Below are positions 28,037 to 35,284 of a DNA stretch of 35,619 nucleotides, piece by piece. The notes beneath the pieces were generated by a model that did no database searches, was not told the DNA's origin, and saw nothing but the letters and a program-made list of their open reading frames with translations. The translations under genes were made by a program, and so were the position numbers. Every line of letters begins with the position of its first letter. The stretch's first letter is position 1. The DNA comes from a virus. Location: IMG/VR virus record IMGVR_UViG_3300042292_000631, positions 1-35,619 of that record; one strand, written 5' to 3'.

Positions 28037-28542
28037 GGCCGGTTGCTGACTAGGCTTGTCGCCTTGCTCTTTTTGCGGATGTCCTTGGCCTGCACTTGTT
28101 CCACAGGCTTGCGTGAGATGTCACGCCACGACTTGTATTTACTAGATTGCAGGTGACCTGTTTCCCAAGAGATTGCGGCCAGCTCAAAGCTAACGCCAAC
28201 GTGTTCGCCGAGGCGGAAAGCGGTTTCGTTGTCCCAGTCTGCAATCCACAGATCCGCGTTTTTGCCTGACTGCTTCAGGGGCACCCAATCAAACGCGAGG
28301 CCGTAGTTGTGATAGCTTTCGCCTGGCTTGGCCTTAGTCACGATCTTACTGCTGCCGTCCGTTCTGCCTTTCGCATAAAGTGCGGCCTGCTCTTCCATGG
28401 TTCTCCTACCGCAGTAGATGAGCGGCTCGATTCGACTCGTTACCATTTCATTCACCCAGCCCCTAACCTGTTTTTGAAAGCTGGCGTCCAGGGAATCGAT
28501 CGCCCGCAGGGTACGGGAACTAGCTTCCGCGAGGCTGGTCAC
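28021..28542 (-). CDS. Endolysin, M15 peptidase (VanY/L-alanyl-D-glutamate peptidase-like, 173 aa)
   Basis: The enzyme should cut peptide stems of peptidoglycan. Motifs: CGRRTMEEQAALYAKGRT (about 44-61), the zinc motif SxHxxGxAxD as SYHNYGLAFD (76-85, with His78 and Asp85), and a late SWETGHLQ (125-132, with Glu127 and His130). There is no signal peptide, so it depends on a holin to reach the wall. The C-terminal 40 residues are basic and may bind the wall. It overlaps the lipoprotein gene start by four bases. Confidence 0.87.
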   Translation of the reverse strand: MTSLAEASSRTLRAIDSLDASFQKQVRGWVNEMVTSRIEPLIYCGRRTMEEQAALYAKGRTDGSSKIVTKAKPGESYHNYGLAFDWVPLKQSGKNADLWIADWDNETAFRLGEHVGVSFELAAISWETGHLQSSKYKSWRDISRKPVEQVQAKDIRKKSKATSLVSNRPWSSR

Positions 28543-28790
28543 TGATTCCTCGCTCGCTCTCTTTCAACTTCTGCCAAGCAATCAGAAAGCGCCTTGAGCG
28601 ATTTCGCAAACAGATCTCTGTAAGCCTGTGGGCAGGGCTTGTTTGTTCGCTCGGCTTTGTCCCACTCGTAGATGAAATAGCTGATGCTGTCCGGGCTAGG
28701 CGGCGGGCCGTCTTGCGTTTGCGAGGTTGTCGCACAAGAGCACAGCGCAAGGCTAAGAATCAGTAGGAGGGCGTTTCGTCCACCAGGCAT
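28539..28790 (-). CDS. Lipoprotein of the lysis cassette (83 aa), o-spanin candidate
   Basis: The ATG at 28788-28790 follows AAAGGGA by six to eight bases. The start MPGGRNALLLILSLALCSC is a lipoprotein signal with a lipobox before the first Cys. The mature part is Pro/Ser-rich (TTSQTQDGPPPSPDS), then helical. Its 5' end overlaps the small membrane-protein gene in another frame, as Rz1 overlaps Rz. It would sit in the outer membrane and could help disrupt it. A start at 28835 would put residues before the signal and is less likely. Confidence 0.72.
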   Translation of the reverse strand: MPGGRNALLLILSLALCSCATTSQTQDGPPPSPDSISYFIYEWDKAERTNKPCPQAYRDLFAKSLKALSDCLAEVERERARNQ

Positions 28791-28923
28791 TGATGTCCCT
28801 TTGTCTTTTGCGGCGTTCCAGTTCGATCGCCTCAAAGTTGCGCTGAAGCGGTGATTTGCGTTTTAAAAACCAGAGCACGATCCCGATTATCCCGCCCAAC
28901 GCCGTGAGTATGCCGGCGATCAT
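28753..28923 (-). CDS. Small membrane protein overlapping the lipoprotein gene (56 aa)
   Basis: MIAGILTALGGIIGIVLWFL is a membrane helix at the N terminus, followed by KRKSPLQRNF and a charged tail. It overlaps the lipoprotein start by 38 bases in another frame. The positive charges just after the helix suggest a cytoplasmic C terminus, the reverse of a classical inner-membrane spanin, so I call it only a lysis-cassette membrane protein. Confidence 0.6.
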   Translation of the reverse strand: MIAGILTALGGIIGIVLWFLKRKSPLQRNFEAIELERRKRQRDINAWWTKRPPTDS

Positions 28924-28929
28924 GTGCGA

Positions 28930-29100
28930 CTACTTACGACTAAACTTAGATAAAAAATCAACTATGCGACCGAGGGTGCGCTCTGGCTCGTCGCCAGGGA
29001 TAAATGCGGCCACGGCGGCAACTGCTGCCAGAAGGGCGGTAAGTGCGCCAAGGGCGCCAAGCCAGTCGATTTTAAGTAGTTGGGGGATGAGTTGTTCCAT
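28930..29100 (-). CDS. Holin-like small membrane protein (56 aa)
   Basis: The ATG at 29098-29100 is preceded by GAGGGG, which is held in a small hairpin. The product has one hydrophobic stretch (about 13-36, WLGALGALTALLAAVAAV and on) and a soluble C terminus containing PGDEPERTLGRIVDFLSK. Size, single Ala-rich helix and place before the endolysin suggest a holin or holin-like pore former. An alternative is an anti-holin partner. Confidence 0.65.
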   Translation of the reverse strand: MEQLIPQLLKIDWLGALGALTALLAAVAAVAAFIPGDEPERTLGRIVDFLSKFSRK

Positions 29101-29101
29101 G

Positions 29102-29113
29102 CCCCTCGCGGGG
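29102..29113 (-). promoter_or_regulatory. Hairpin sequestering the holin-like gene's ribosome binding site
   Basis: In the mRNA, CCCC and GGGG pair around the stable GNRA-type loop GCGA. The GGGG arm is the Shine-Dalgarno sequence and the ATG follows one base later. Opening by ribosomes from the upstream gene may delay or limit holin synthesis. TTGACAC overlaps its 5' side. Confidence 0.4.
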
Positions 29114-29115
29114 TG

Positions 29116-29376
29116 TCAAAGGCTAAACCGACGCTTGATCAACTCCCACGCCGTGCTGACCACTGCCCCGGACACCAGTGCCAGCAGCCACAGTTTCGTT
29201 TTAATCGTGTGAGCGTCGCGCTCCATGTTCGTCAGGCGACCGTGATACTCGCCCAAGCTGGCTTGGGAGCGTTCGAGTAAATCCAGAATGACCGACTGGC
29301 GAGTCTCGATCCGGGCTATAGATTCTCGGACTAGGCTCAACCGTTCAGAAAGTTCAGCGACTTGGTCGGTGCTCAT
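29116..29376 (-). CDS. XhlA-like coiled-coil membrane protein (86 aa)
   Basis: Residues 1-60 are a charged coiled coil (LSERLSLVRESIARIETR and on), and residues about 62-78 form a C-terminal membrane helix (LWLLALVSGAVVSTAWEL) followed by KRRFSL. This layout is shared by the haemolysin XhlA family, which aids holins in many phages. The start overlaps the previous stop (ATGA). It probably assists pore formation in the inner membrane. Confidence 0.7.
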   Translation of the reverse strand: MSTDQVAELSERLSLVRESIARIETRQSVILDLLERSQASLGEYHGRLTNMERDAHTIKTKLWLLALVSGAVVSTAWELIKRRFSL

Positions 29377-29528
29377 AAAACTGCGTTTTCGCTTGCAGCC
29401 GCAATACGCACCATCTCCTCGCCTTTTTCGTTGTAGAACATTTCGATATACCCCTCTGCCTCAAGCCAGCGGAGGCTGGCAATAAATTCACGCCAGCCTG
29501 GCGTGTTGCGATCGTCGGGCGCAGTCAT
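29373..29528 (-). CDS. Small hypothetical protein (51 aa)
   Basis: The ATG at 29526-29528 directly follows the lipoprotein stop and its TGA overlaps the next start. TPGWREFIASLRWLEAEGYI, then a strand with EKGEEMVRIAA, looks like a small winged-helix-like fold. Tight packing between lysis genes supports a real gene. Function unknown. Confidence 0.58.
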   Translation of the reverse strand: MTAPDDRNTPGWREFIASLRWLEAEGYIEMFYNEKGEEMVRIAAASENAVL

Positions 29529-29651
29529 TCATTTCACCTGGCCTGCGTCGGCAGCGGCCCCCATGTCGCTGTATCGTGGCAGCGGGTTGTTATGATCTAC
29601 CGGCCGTGGCGAGCAAGAGCAGAGCACGAGGGCAAGGAGGAGGAGGGGCAT
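29529..29651 (-). CDS. Tiny lipoprotein (40 aa)
   Basis: The ATG at 29649-29651 follows the preceding TAA by one base. MPLLLLALVLCSCSPRPVDH is a short lipoprotein signal with Cys11 as the lipid-modified residue, then a Pro/Asn/Asp-containing tail ending AADAGQVK. The size resembles lambda Rz1, the outer-membrane spanin subunit. A longer reading to 29867 lies inside the preceding gene and is rejected. It is the second lipoprotein of the cassette. Confidence 0.6.
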   Translation of the reverse strand: MPLLLLALVLCSCSPRPVDHNNPLPRYSDMGAAADAGQVK

Positions 29652-29652
29652 T

Positions 29653-30219
29653 TTACGCCCTGCGATAAGCCAGCACGGGAGAGCCAAGAACGGGCGTTGA
29701 TGTTGCCACAAATAAGGAAGGCAACGCACCCGTAACATTTGCATTATGTCGAAAACACGCAGGGTTATCGGATAAAGCATTTGAGCCGCTATCAGTTGGC
29801 AAATGCCCAGTATTATTTCGTTGAGAACCAACACCAGTACCAAGTGCCACAGCGGCCAACCAAACAAAAGGAGGCTCTATGGTTGTATTGCTAATTGTTA
29901 AAACTCTGCCACCAGTTGTGCTGCTATCTACAGTGCCTCCATCAATTATTAAATCCCCAGGATTCCAAAAATCGTTTGGATTGGGGCGATATATTCCAAG
30001 CCTAATTGTAGATGATGCTACGGCCGCTTGAACGTGAATGCCAATGCCATTGACTTGGAAAACATCTCCAACTGGAATTGGAACAGCAACAAGAATCTGA
30101 TTTGTAAAAGTAAATGTTGTCGTATTATTTACAGAGTAATGCTTTACATATTGCCCGCTCCTTGGAATTACAAAAGGGGAGTTTTGGCCAAACCTAACAA
30201 CATTTCTGCTTAAAGGCAT
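29653..30219 (-). CDS. Putative receptor-binding or virion surface protein (188 aa)
   Basis: The protein is rich in Asn, Thr, Val and Gly with beta-strand patterning: VGDVFQVNGIGIHVQAAVA, STIRLGIYRPNPND, and GSQRNNTGHLPTDSGSNAL. Jelly-roll-like proteins of this kind occur at the ends of tail operons. The DNA at about 29880-30220 is more AT-rich than the lysis genes next to it, consistent with a fast-changing or recently gained host-range gene. No signal peptide or catalytic motif. Confidence 0.65.
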   Translation of the reverse strand: MPLSRNVVRFGQNSPFVIPRSGQYVKHYSVNNTTTFTFTNQILVAVPIPVGDVFQVNGIGIHVQAAVASSTIRLGIYRPNPNDFWNPGDLIIDGGTVDSSTTGGRVLTISNTTIEPPFVWLAAVALGTGVGSQRNNTGHLPTDSGSNALSDNPACFRHNANVTGALPSLFVATSTPVLGSPVLAYRRA

Positions 30220-30229
30220 TGCCTTACTC

Positions 30230-31126
30230 CTAACTAACTTCCGTCACTCTTGCCGTGCCAGCCGTGGCAAATACCGCAACGTGTGCAAGCGAAAGCTGGC
30301 CCGCTGGGCATTCCCAATAATCTCCACTTGATAGGCGAACTTGATAGGCAACGGTAGTGCAAGTCGCACCTGGGGAGATGTGAAGATTGCCTGCTCCCTC
30401 GTTAAACACCGTCAGCACTTCCCTGCCTGCTACTGCCGAGACAAGTGTGGTGGAGGCCGTGGTGCTTGTAAAATTGCTATTAGTTACAGTCGTGCCCTGC
30501 AGCGGATAGAAAGTGACTACACTGTTTGAAATTGAGGCCGTGACAGAGCCGATCTGGGCTGTACCAGCGACTAATGCAGGGAGCGAGCCGATGGTGACGC
30601 TATTGCCAACCGTGACGGAGGAGATGCTAATGGGAACCGTCCCGCTGATGGATGCGGTGACTGAGCCAATTTGGGCTGTGCCTGCTGGGATGGCAGAGCC
30701 GATAGTGACTGTGCCAGAGATGGGGAGGGGGAGTGGGCTTTCTGATGGCCCGATTGGAATGTAATTTCTATCGCTACCATCAAACATAATAGGAATTAGT
30801 GCGGGCGATGTCTCTTGATAATTATATCCAACCGCATTTGCCGTCACCGTGCCAGCAATCGTCTGTGTAGAGGGGAAGTTTGAAATCGTGACGGCTGAGA
30901 ACGTAACCGCTTGCGAAGCTGGAAAATTGCCGACCGTCACTGTCCCGGTAATTGCCGCACCCACGGTCACGGTCACATTCTCCAGTGCACTCAAGCTGTT
31001 GCTGTCCAGCGCCACGGTGACGGTGTTTGCAACGGTGACGGTGTTGACCATTACGCTGGCCACTACGGGTGCGCTTAATGTGACGACGGTGGGCGTCTCT
31101 GTGATCTGAAGGTAAATATCGCTCAT
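30230..31126 (-). CDS. Repetitive beta-structured tail fibre-like protein (298 aa)
   Basis: Residues about 20-220 are built from short Thr/Val repeats with the form GTVTVGNFPAS and GTAQIGSVTASIS; the second occurs twice. This pattern makes a rigid beta-structured shaft. The last 90 residues form a globular tip ending ATAGTARVTEVS. No membrane segment. The gene overlaps its upstream neighbour by four bases and lies among other fibre genes, so a tail fibre or tip component is likely. Confidence 0.75.
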   Translation of the reverse strand: MSDIYLQITETPTVVTLSAPVVASVMVNTVTVANTVTVALDSNSLSALENVTVTVGAAITGTVTVGNFPASQAVTFSAVTISNFPSTQTIAGTVTANAVGYNYQETSPALIPIMFDGSDRNYIPIGPSESPLPLPISGTVTIGSAIPAGTAQIGSVTASISGTVPISISSVTVGNSVTIGSLPALVAGTAQIGSVTASISNSVVTFYPLQGTTVTNSNFTSTTASTTLVSAVAGREVLTVFNEGAGNLHISPGATCTTVAYQVRLSSGDYWECPAGQLSLAHVAVFATAGTARVTEVS

Positions 31127-31458
31127 GGTATGGTAATCCTTGGGGATAGTGTCACCACGCCTTCTAGCAACCGGGTGGCGATGCCAGCGCTAGTTACTTG
31201 CACCAGGTCATACTTCGCACCGCTGGTAGGCACTAGCAGGCTGGCGGCGCTGGTCACGGTAAGCCGTAGTTGCCCACCGGCCGCTGATACCACGCTAGTC
31301 GCAATCTGGGTTACCACCGTGCCCCCTGGCATCTGGCGGATTTGAGCGGAGAATGTGCGGCTTGTCAGATCAATCGCCCCCTGAGTGGCGGTGGTAAGAA
31401 ATAGATCCCGCGTCCAGTCCGTTCCCTGCTCGATCGTGATGTCGTAGGTGGCGGCCAT
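31123..31458 (-). CDS. Putative baseplate/fibre-attachment protein (111 aa)
   Basis: The start AATYDITIEQGTDWTRDLFL followed by IDLTSRTFSAQIRQMPGG fits a small beta-sandwich family often encoded next to tail fibre genes (BppU-N-terminal-like). The rest is Thr/Val-rich strands ending VVTLSPRITIP. It probably joins fibres to the baseplate or tail tip. It overlaps the downstream fibre gene by four bases. Confidence 0.68.
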   Translation of the reverse strand: MAATYDITIEQGTDWTRDLFLTTATQGAIDLTSRTFSAQIRQMPGGTVVTQIATSVVSAAGGQLRLTVTSAASLLVPTSGAKYDLVQVTSAGIATRLLEGVVTLSPRITIP

Positions 31459-31462
31459 TAGC

Positions 31463-32692
31463 TTAGACGTCAGGTTCGCGCACTACTTCGCTGGGCACGT
31501 TAATGGTAAATGTGTCGGAGCTGAAAGTGCCACGGGTAGTCGTCCACTGGATCTCGCCCAGGAGAGATTGATCTGCGTTAGATCCGGCCAGTAGATTGGC
31601 GGCTTGTGCTGTGAGCAGATCGTCGTCCGATGCGGTGACGGTGATCGCGTAGTACACGTCGCCAGATACGGTGACGGTGCTAACGGTGGCGGCCGACCAG
31701 AAGTGGTAGGGCGATGTGTTGTTGGACGAACGAACAGCCAGCTTAATGTCTGTGGCCTGTGGATTGATCCCGGCTGTGCCGTCGTGAAAGAGAATTGCGA
31801 AGTTAATCGTATCGGCAGGACGGAGCTGGATGGTGCCGTGACGATGCGTGACCGCACGCGTGCCGAGATTTACCTGGAGATCTGTCAGGTACCAGTAGGA
31901 GTTGTCTAACCAAGAAAACATATTACTAGACTCACCCGATGTCACCGCGGTTCCTGCGGTGAGGGTGGTTTGGATCTCCTGACTAATTAAAGTGGTAGCG
32001 CTAGATTCAGGGTTGGCCACGATGTTGGAAATTTTAACAACATGATTTCCGCTTGTGACAATGGTCGAGGACGAGAAAGTCACCACGGGGTTAATTCCAT
32101 TTTTGTGCCAGTGCAGATCAGCGGTGGCCAGCTCGGTGCCGCTGTTGTCTAGAACGGCTACCGTGTAAATTGCGCGGCTAGATGGTTTGTTTTCTCCACT
32201 AGAAGAAGAGTACGAACCCCCGTCGGTTAATGAATAAAGGACGCTGTGTGAGCTAGGGGTGTTTAATGTCTGTAGCTCGACGACTACTGACTTGTCCGAG
32301 GTCTGGGTAATTGACCAATCGGCCAAAAGCCCATGCGAATAAGGATATCTGGGGAACATATAAGCGGTGGCGACGGTCACGCTGGCGTCCGTTAAAATGG
32401 CCAACAACCCCACCGATACGGCTGAACTAGTTACCGGGAAACCCTGAATATAAGACCTATTTGAAAAAAGACCGGAACCAAAAGGGGCTAGCCCCTTAGA
32501 CGCCACCGCAATAAACTGACCAGCGGTGGTTGCAACGACCGGCGGGCCACCCGCAAGGTGTTTTACAATGTAGGTGTCTCCAGCGGTCAGGCCGGAAGCC
32601 AGCAAGTAACCGGGTGGGAAATAGTTAACAAAGGAAGAATCTGTTTGCCTTGTATGAAATCCGTTATAAATAATGGCTTCAATGGCTGCCAT
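31463..32692 (-). CDS. Tail fibre-region structural protein (409 aa)
   Basis: The protein is Ser/Thr-rich and beta-structured throughout, with no signal peptide or catalytic motif. Notable segments are FPPGYLLASGLTAGDTYIV near the N terminus, SYSSSSGENKPSSRAIYTV near residue 155, and a sandwich-like C terminus with VTVSGDVYYAITVTASDDD. It lies between a large fibre protein and a small attachment protein. I infer a fibre or tip role. No family recognised. Confidence 0.72.
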   Translation of the reverse strand: MAAIEAIIYNGFHTRQTDSSFVNYFPPGYLLASGLTAGDTYIVKHLAGGPPVVATTAGQFIAVASKGLAPFGSGLFSNRSYIQGFPVTSSAVSVGLLAILTDASVTVATAYMFPRYPYSHGLLADWSITQTSDKSVVVELQTLNTPSSHSVLYSLTDGGSYSSSSGENKPSSRAIYTVAVLDNSGTELATADLHWHKNGINPVVTFSSSTIVTSGNHVVKISNIVANPESSATTLISQEIQTTLTAGTAVTSGESSNMFSWLDNSYWYLTDLQVNLGTRAVTHRHGTIQLRPADTINFAILFHDGTAGINPQATDIKLAVRSSNNTSPYHFWSAATVSTVTVSGDVYYAITVTASDDDLLTAQAANLLAGSNADQSLLGEIQWTTTRGTFSSDTFTINVPSEVVREPDV

Positions 32693-32696
32693 AAAC

Positions 32697-35087
32697 CTAC
32701 TCCACCACCAGTTTGATTTGATCCGCCGAACCGTAAGGCCGCATGGCGTACCCTACCCAGCCGCGTGCGTCGCCCTGGTTATCCACGACGTCGAAGTTTG
32801 CCAAGCGCCCGCGTAGGATAAAGTTGCGTGAGCTGGGTTTGCCTGTTGTGGCACTGGCCCAGATCCCGTAGGTCATGTAGTTCGCATCCATCTGGGTGGC
32901 GCTAGTGGCCAAGATCTCTACGCCCATGCCGTGCTTCACCGGCTCGCCCGTGACGATCATCTGCTGTGAAAGGATCGGCGTGCTGTTCCAGGTAATGTCA
33001 GAAATGTTGCCCGTCTGGGTCGCGGGTGACGCCACGGTGGTAATCGTTCCCACGTCCACGATGCAAAACCATTGAGCTGTTGCATTGGCGGCCTTACTCT
33101 GGACGTTCAGGTTCCACTGTAGCTTGGCGGTAGTACCCGCCCGGAACAGTTTGTCGTTGATCGGTATCTCAAACAGGCTGGCTTCGTATGCTTTCGGATA
33201 GAACGTGCGGCCGCCGGTGTAGTTGTCGACTTGGTAGACTAAGCCGCGAGCAGTCTCTGCCGCGATGTAGGTCGCGCCAGATGGCAGCCTAGCGCCAGGG
33301 ATAAGGCCGATCCGGGGCACAAGGATGTTCAGCCCGGACGTGTAGGCTCGCACGATGTCGACGGTGGTGACTGTAGGTAACGCTGTGCTGGGTGCAGTTC
33401 CAACGGTGACGGATAGCGCCTCTAAGAATTGCGGAGCCTGAACGGATGGGACGGATCCGATCTGTAGGATTGAATCGGTACTCGTCCAAGTGCCGAGGCC
33501 GTTTGTGAAAAGAACAGACTGACGGGCCGCCACGGGTATCTCGTAAGGCTGGGTAACCGTGGAGCTGCCGCTGATGCCTGTGGCTGGGAGAATGTCCTCT
33601 ACCACTGCTAGGCGATTAGTGAGCGAGTTTAGCTGATCCTGTAGGGATACTACTTGAGCGATCGTGTGGGTGTGCGCTTGAAACACGCTAGTCGGCCCTG
33701 CGCTGGAAATCATCACGGCCCAGCCGGTTGTGGCCCCAGCTCCGCTACCCTGATTGTCAGTAACTATTATCGACTGACTTGTTGAAGTTCGGATCGTGTA
33801 ATGGCCTAAGTCAGCGTTATCTTTATTACTCAAAATATATCCGTTTGAAATGTTTTCTCGCACTGTGACGTGGATCGCCTCTGTTCCTAGATTGTGGGCA
33901 ATCGTCCACGGGCCAGCGCCTGTCACGACTGCGGTAAAGCTCTGAATGCCGGTGATGACTTGGTCTGTAGTAAAAGGGATATAGTTGACCGGCTGCGGCG
34001 GGTTAAGCCAGTTGATCCGTTGGGCGGCTGCCAATCCTGTCCACGCACCGTCGGCCTGCACGGTCATGTTCTGTTGAAACACGGTCACGTACTGAACGTT
34101 GGGCGTAGCGACTGATCCGTAGTTGATCCCGATCTCGCACGTCAGCGGGTGGGTGACTTCAAAGTCACCACGCAAAGCGGCCAGCATTCCTTGGGTATTA
34201 AGATCCAGATCAAAGGTGACGTCACCTTGTGGCGAAATAGGAACGGCTACCGTTAGAAGGCTGTGGGTAGATCCACTCATCGCGCCAGCGAACTCGATGT
34301 CGGCGGTGTAGTTTTGCGGGTTTGTAACTAGGAAGATCTCCCCTGCCCCAACGGTGACGCAGCCTTGCAACAGCGCGGCCTCAATCTCAGTCGCCCCATC
34401 GTCCTTACTGAGTAAGGCGGTGCGAGCTGTTCCGCGATAGATTTGATAGGTGGTATCAAACGCAGGCGGGATGTAGAGCCGCTGTACTTCATTAACGAAC
34501 ACGCCCGTGGTGGGGTCGCTATAGCCGGTAACAACGCGGGTGATGGTGGGAGCGGGCGGAACGATCAGCCCGAATGCACTGGTATAAGCCAGCGGTGACT
34601 GCATGGGCCGCAGCTCTTGGTAGAATGTATTGTTTGCGGAATAGCTAGTCACCCGGACAAAGCTGTCTGGCGTGAGGTTGTTATCGACGATGGTAATGCC
34701 GCTGGTTGTCGTCCAGTTGGCCGTCCTGCCGACGATGTAGGATCCTTGATCCTCCGTAACGCTCCAGCCAGTAGCGGCCGAGATGCTGTTCAATACAGCG
34801 GCCACGCTGGCAGCCGTAGATCCCAGCGTGATAGCGCTGGACGTGACCGCATTAACCAGCACTTTAAACGTCCCAGCCGTAGGCGCCACATCCACCGGGC
34901 CGTAGCTTAGACGGGCGGAATAGATGGAAGGAGCGGTGACGGTAGTGGTGTTATTCGACGTCTCCGTCAATCGCACTGCCAGCTTAAAGTTATCGCCCTG
35001 CACAACCGTGGGCAAGGTGATCGAACCAGGCTCGATTGTGTAGCTGGCCGTTTTCTGGGAAATGTTACCGTAAAGGAGTGTGGCCAT
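32697..35087 (-). CDS. Large tail fibre protein (796 aa)
   Basis: The N-terminal 110 residues (SQKTASYTIEPGSITLP, QGDNFKLAVRLTE) match the beta domains that anchor fibres to the tail. Middle domains are Thr/Val-rich. A His-containing turn, FQAHTHTIAQV, leads into a trimeric coiled coil (VSLQDQLNSLTNRLAVVEDI, about 485-510), a hallmark of fibres. The C-terminal 280 residues form a likely receptor-contacting domain, ending GSADQIKLVVE. It is the largest protein of the phage. The start is preceded by TTGACAC at 18 bases. Confidence 0.83.
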   Translation of the reverse strand: MATLLYGNISQKTASYTIEPGSITLPTVVQGDNFKLAVRLTETSNNTTTVTAPSIYSARLSYGPVDVAPTAGTFKVLVNAVTSSAITLGSTAASVAAVLNSISAATGWSVTEDQGSYIVGRTANWTTTSGITIVDNNLTPDSFVRVTSYSANNTFYQELRPMQSPLAYTSAFGLIVPPAPTITRVVTGYSDPTTGVFVNEVQRLYIPPAFDTTYQIYRGTARTALLSKDDGATEIEAALLQGCVTVGAGEIFLVTNPQNYTADIEFAGAMSGSTHSLLTVAVPISPQGDVTFDLDLNTQGMLAALRGDFEVTHPLTCEIGINYGSVATPNVQYVTVFQQNMTVQADGAWTGLAAAQRINWLNPPQPVNYIPFTTDQVITGIQSFTAVVTGAGPWTIAHNLGTEAIHVTVRENISNGYILSNKDNADLGHYTIRTSTSQSIIVTDNQGSGAGATTGWAVMISSAGPTSVFQAHTHTIAQVVSLQDQLNSLTNRLAVVEDILPATGISGSSTVTQPYEIPVAARQSVLFTNGLGTWTSTDSILQIGSVPSVQAPQFLEALSVTVGTAPSTALPTVTTVDIVRAYTSGLNILVPRIGLIPGARLPSGATYIAAETARGLVYQVDNYTGGRTFYPKAYEASLFEIPINDKLFRAGTTAKLQWNLNVQSKAANATAQWFCIVDVGTITTVASPATQTGNISDITWNSTPILSQQMIVTGEPVKHGMGVEILATSATQMDANYMTYGIWASATTGKPSSRNFILRGRLANFDVVDNQGDARGWVGYAMRPYGSADQIKLVVE

Positions 35088-35089
35088 GG

Positions 35090-35284
35090 TTACTTGGCGG
35101 GTGGCGTGTCAATCCCTGTCTCCTGCTCGTTAAGGCCCTTAAAGAAGGCTGGATCAAATTGAACTTCAGTCGCTATCGGATACCACGGCCCTGGCTCAGT
35201 TAAATATACAAGACCTTGTTTTCTAAGCTTACGGTTCGCCTCGATAATCTTCTTACGACGCTCCTCGGTTTTGTTAAGACTCAT
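35090..35284 (-). CDS. Small basic hypothetical protein (64 aa)
   Basis: The ATG overlaps the stop of the preceding gene (ATGA, 35281-35284). The N terminus is strongly basic and helical (KTEERRKKIIEANRKLRKQG), followed by YLTEPGPWYPIATEVQ. It may be a chaperone or adaptor for the neighbouring fibre gene, on position alone. Confidence 0.62.
   Translation of the reverse strand: MSLNKTEERRKKIIEANRKLRKQGLVYLTEPGPWYPIATEVQFDPAFFKGLNEQETGIDTPPAK

Noticed and set aside
29652-29867. Hydrophobic N-terminal extension of the tiny lipoprotein
   Set aside because: It lies inside the preceding gene in another frame; the internal ATG directly after that gene's stop gives a proper lipoprotein signal.
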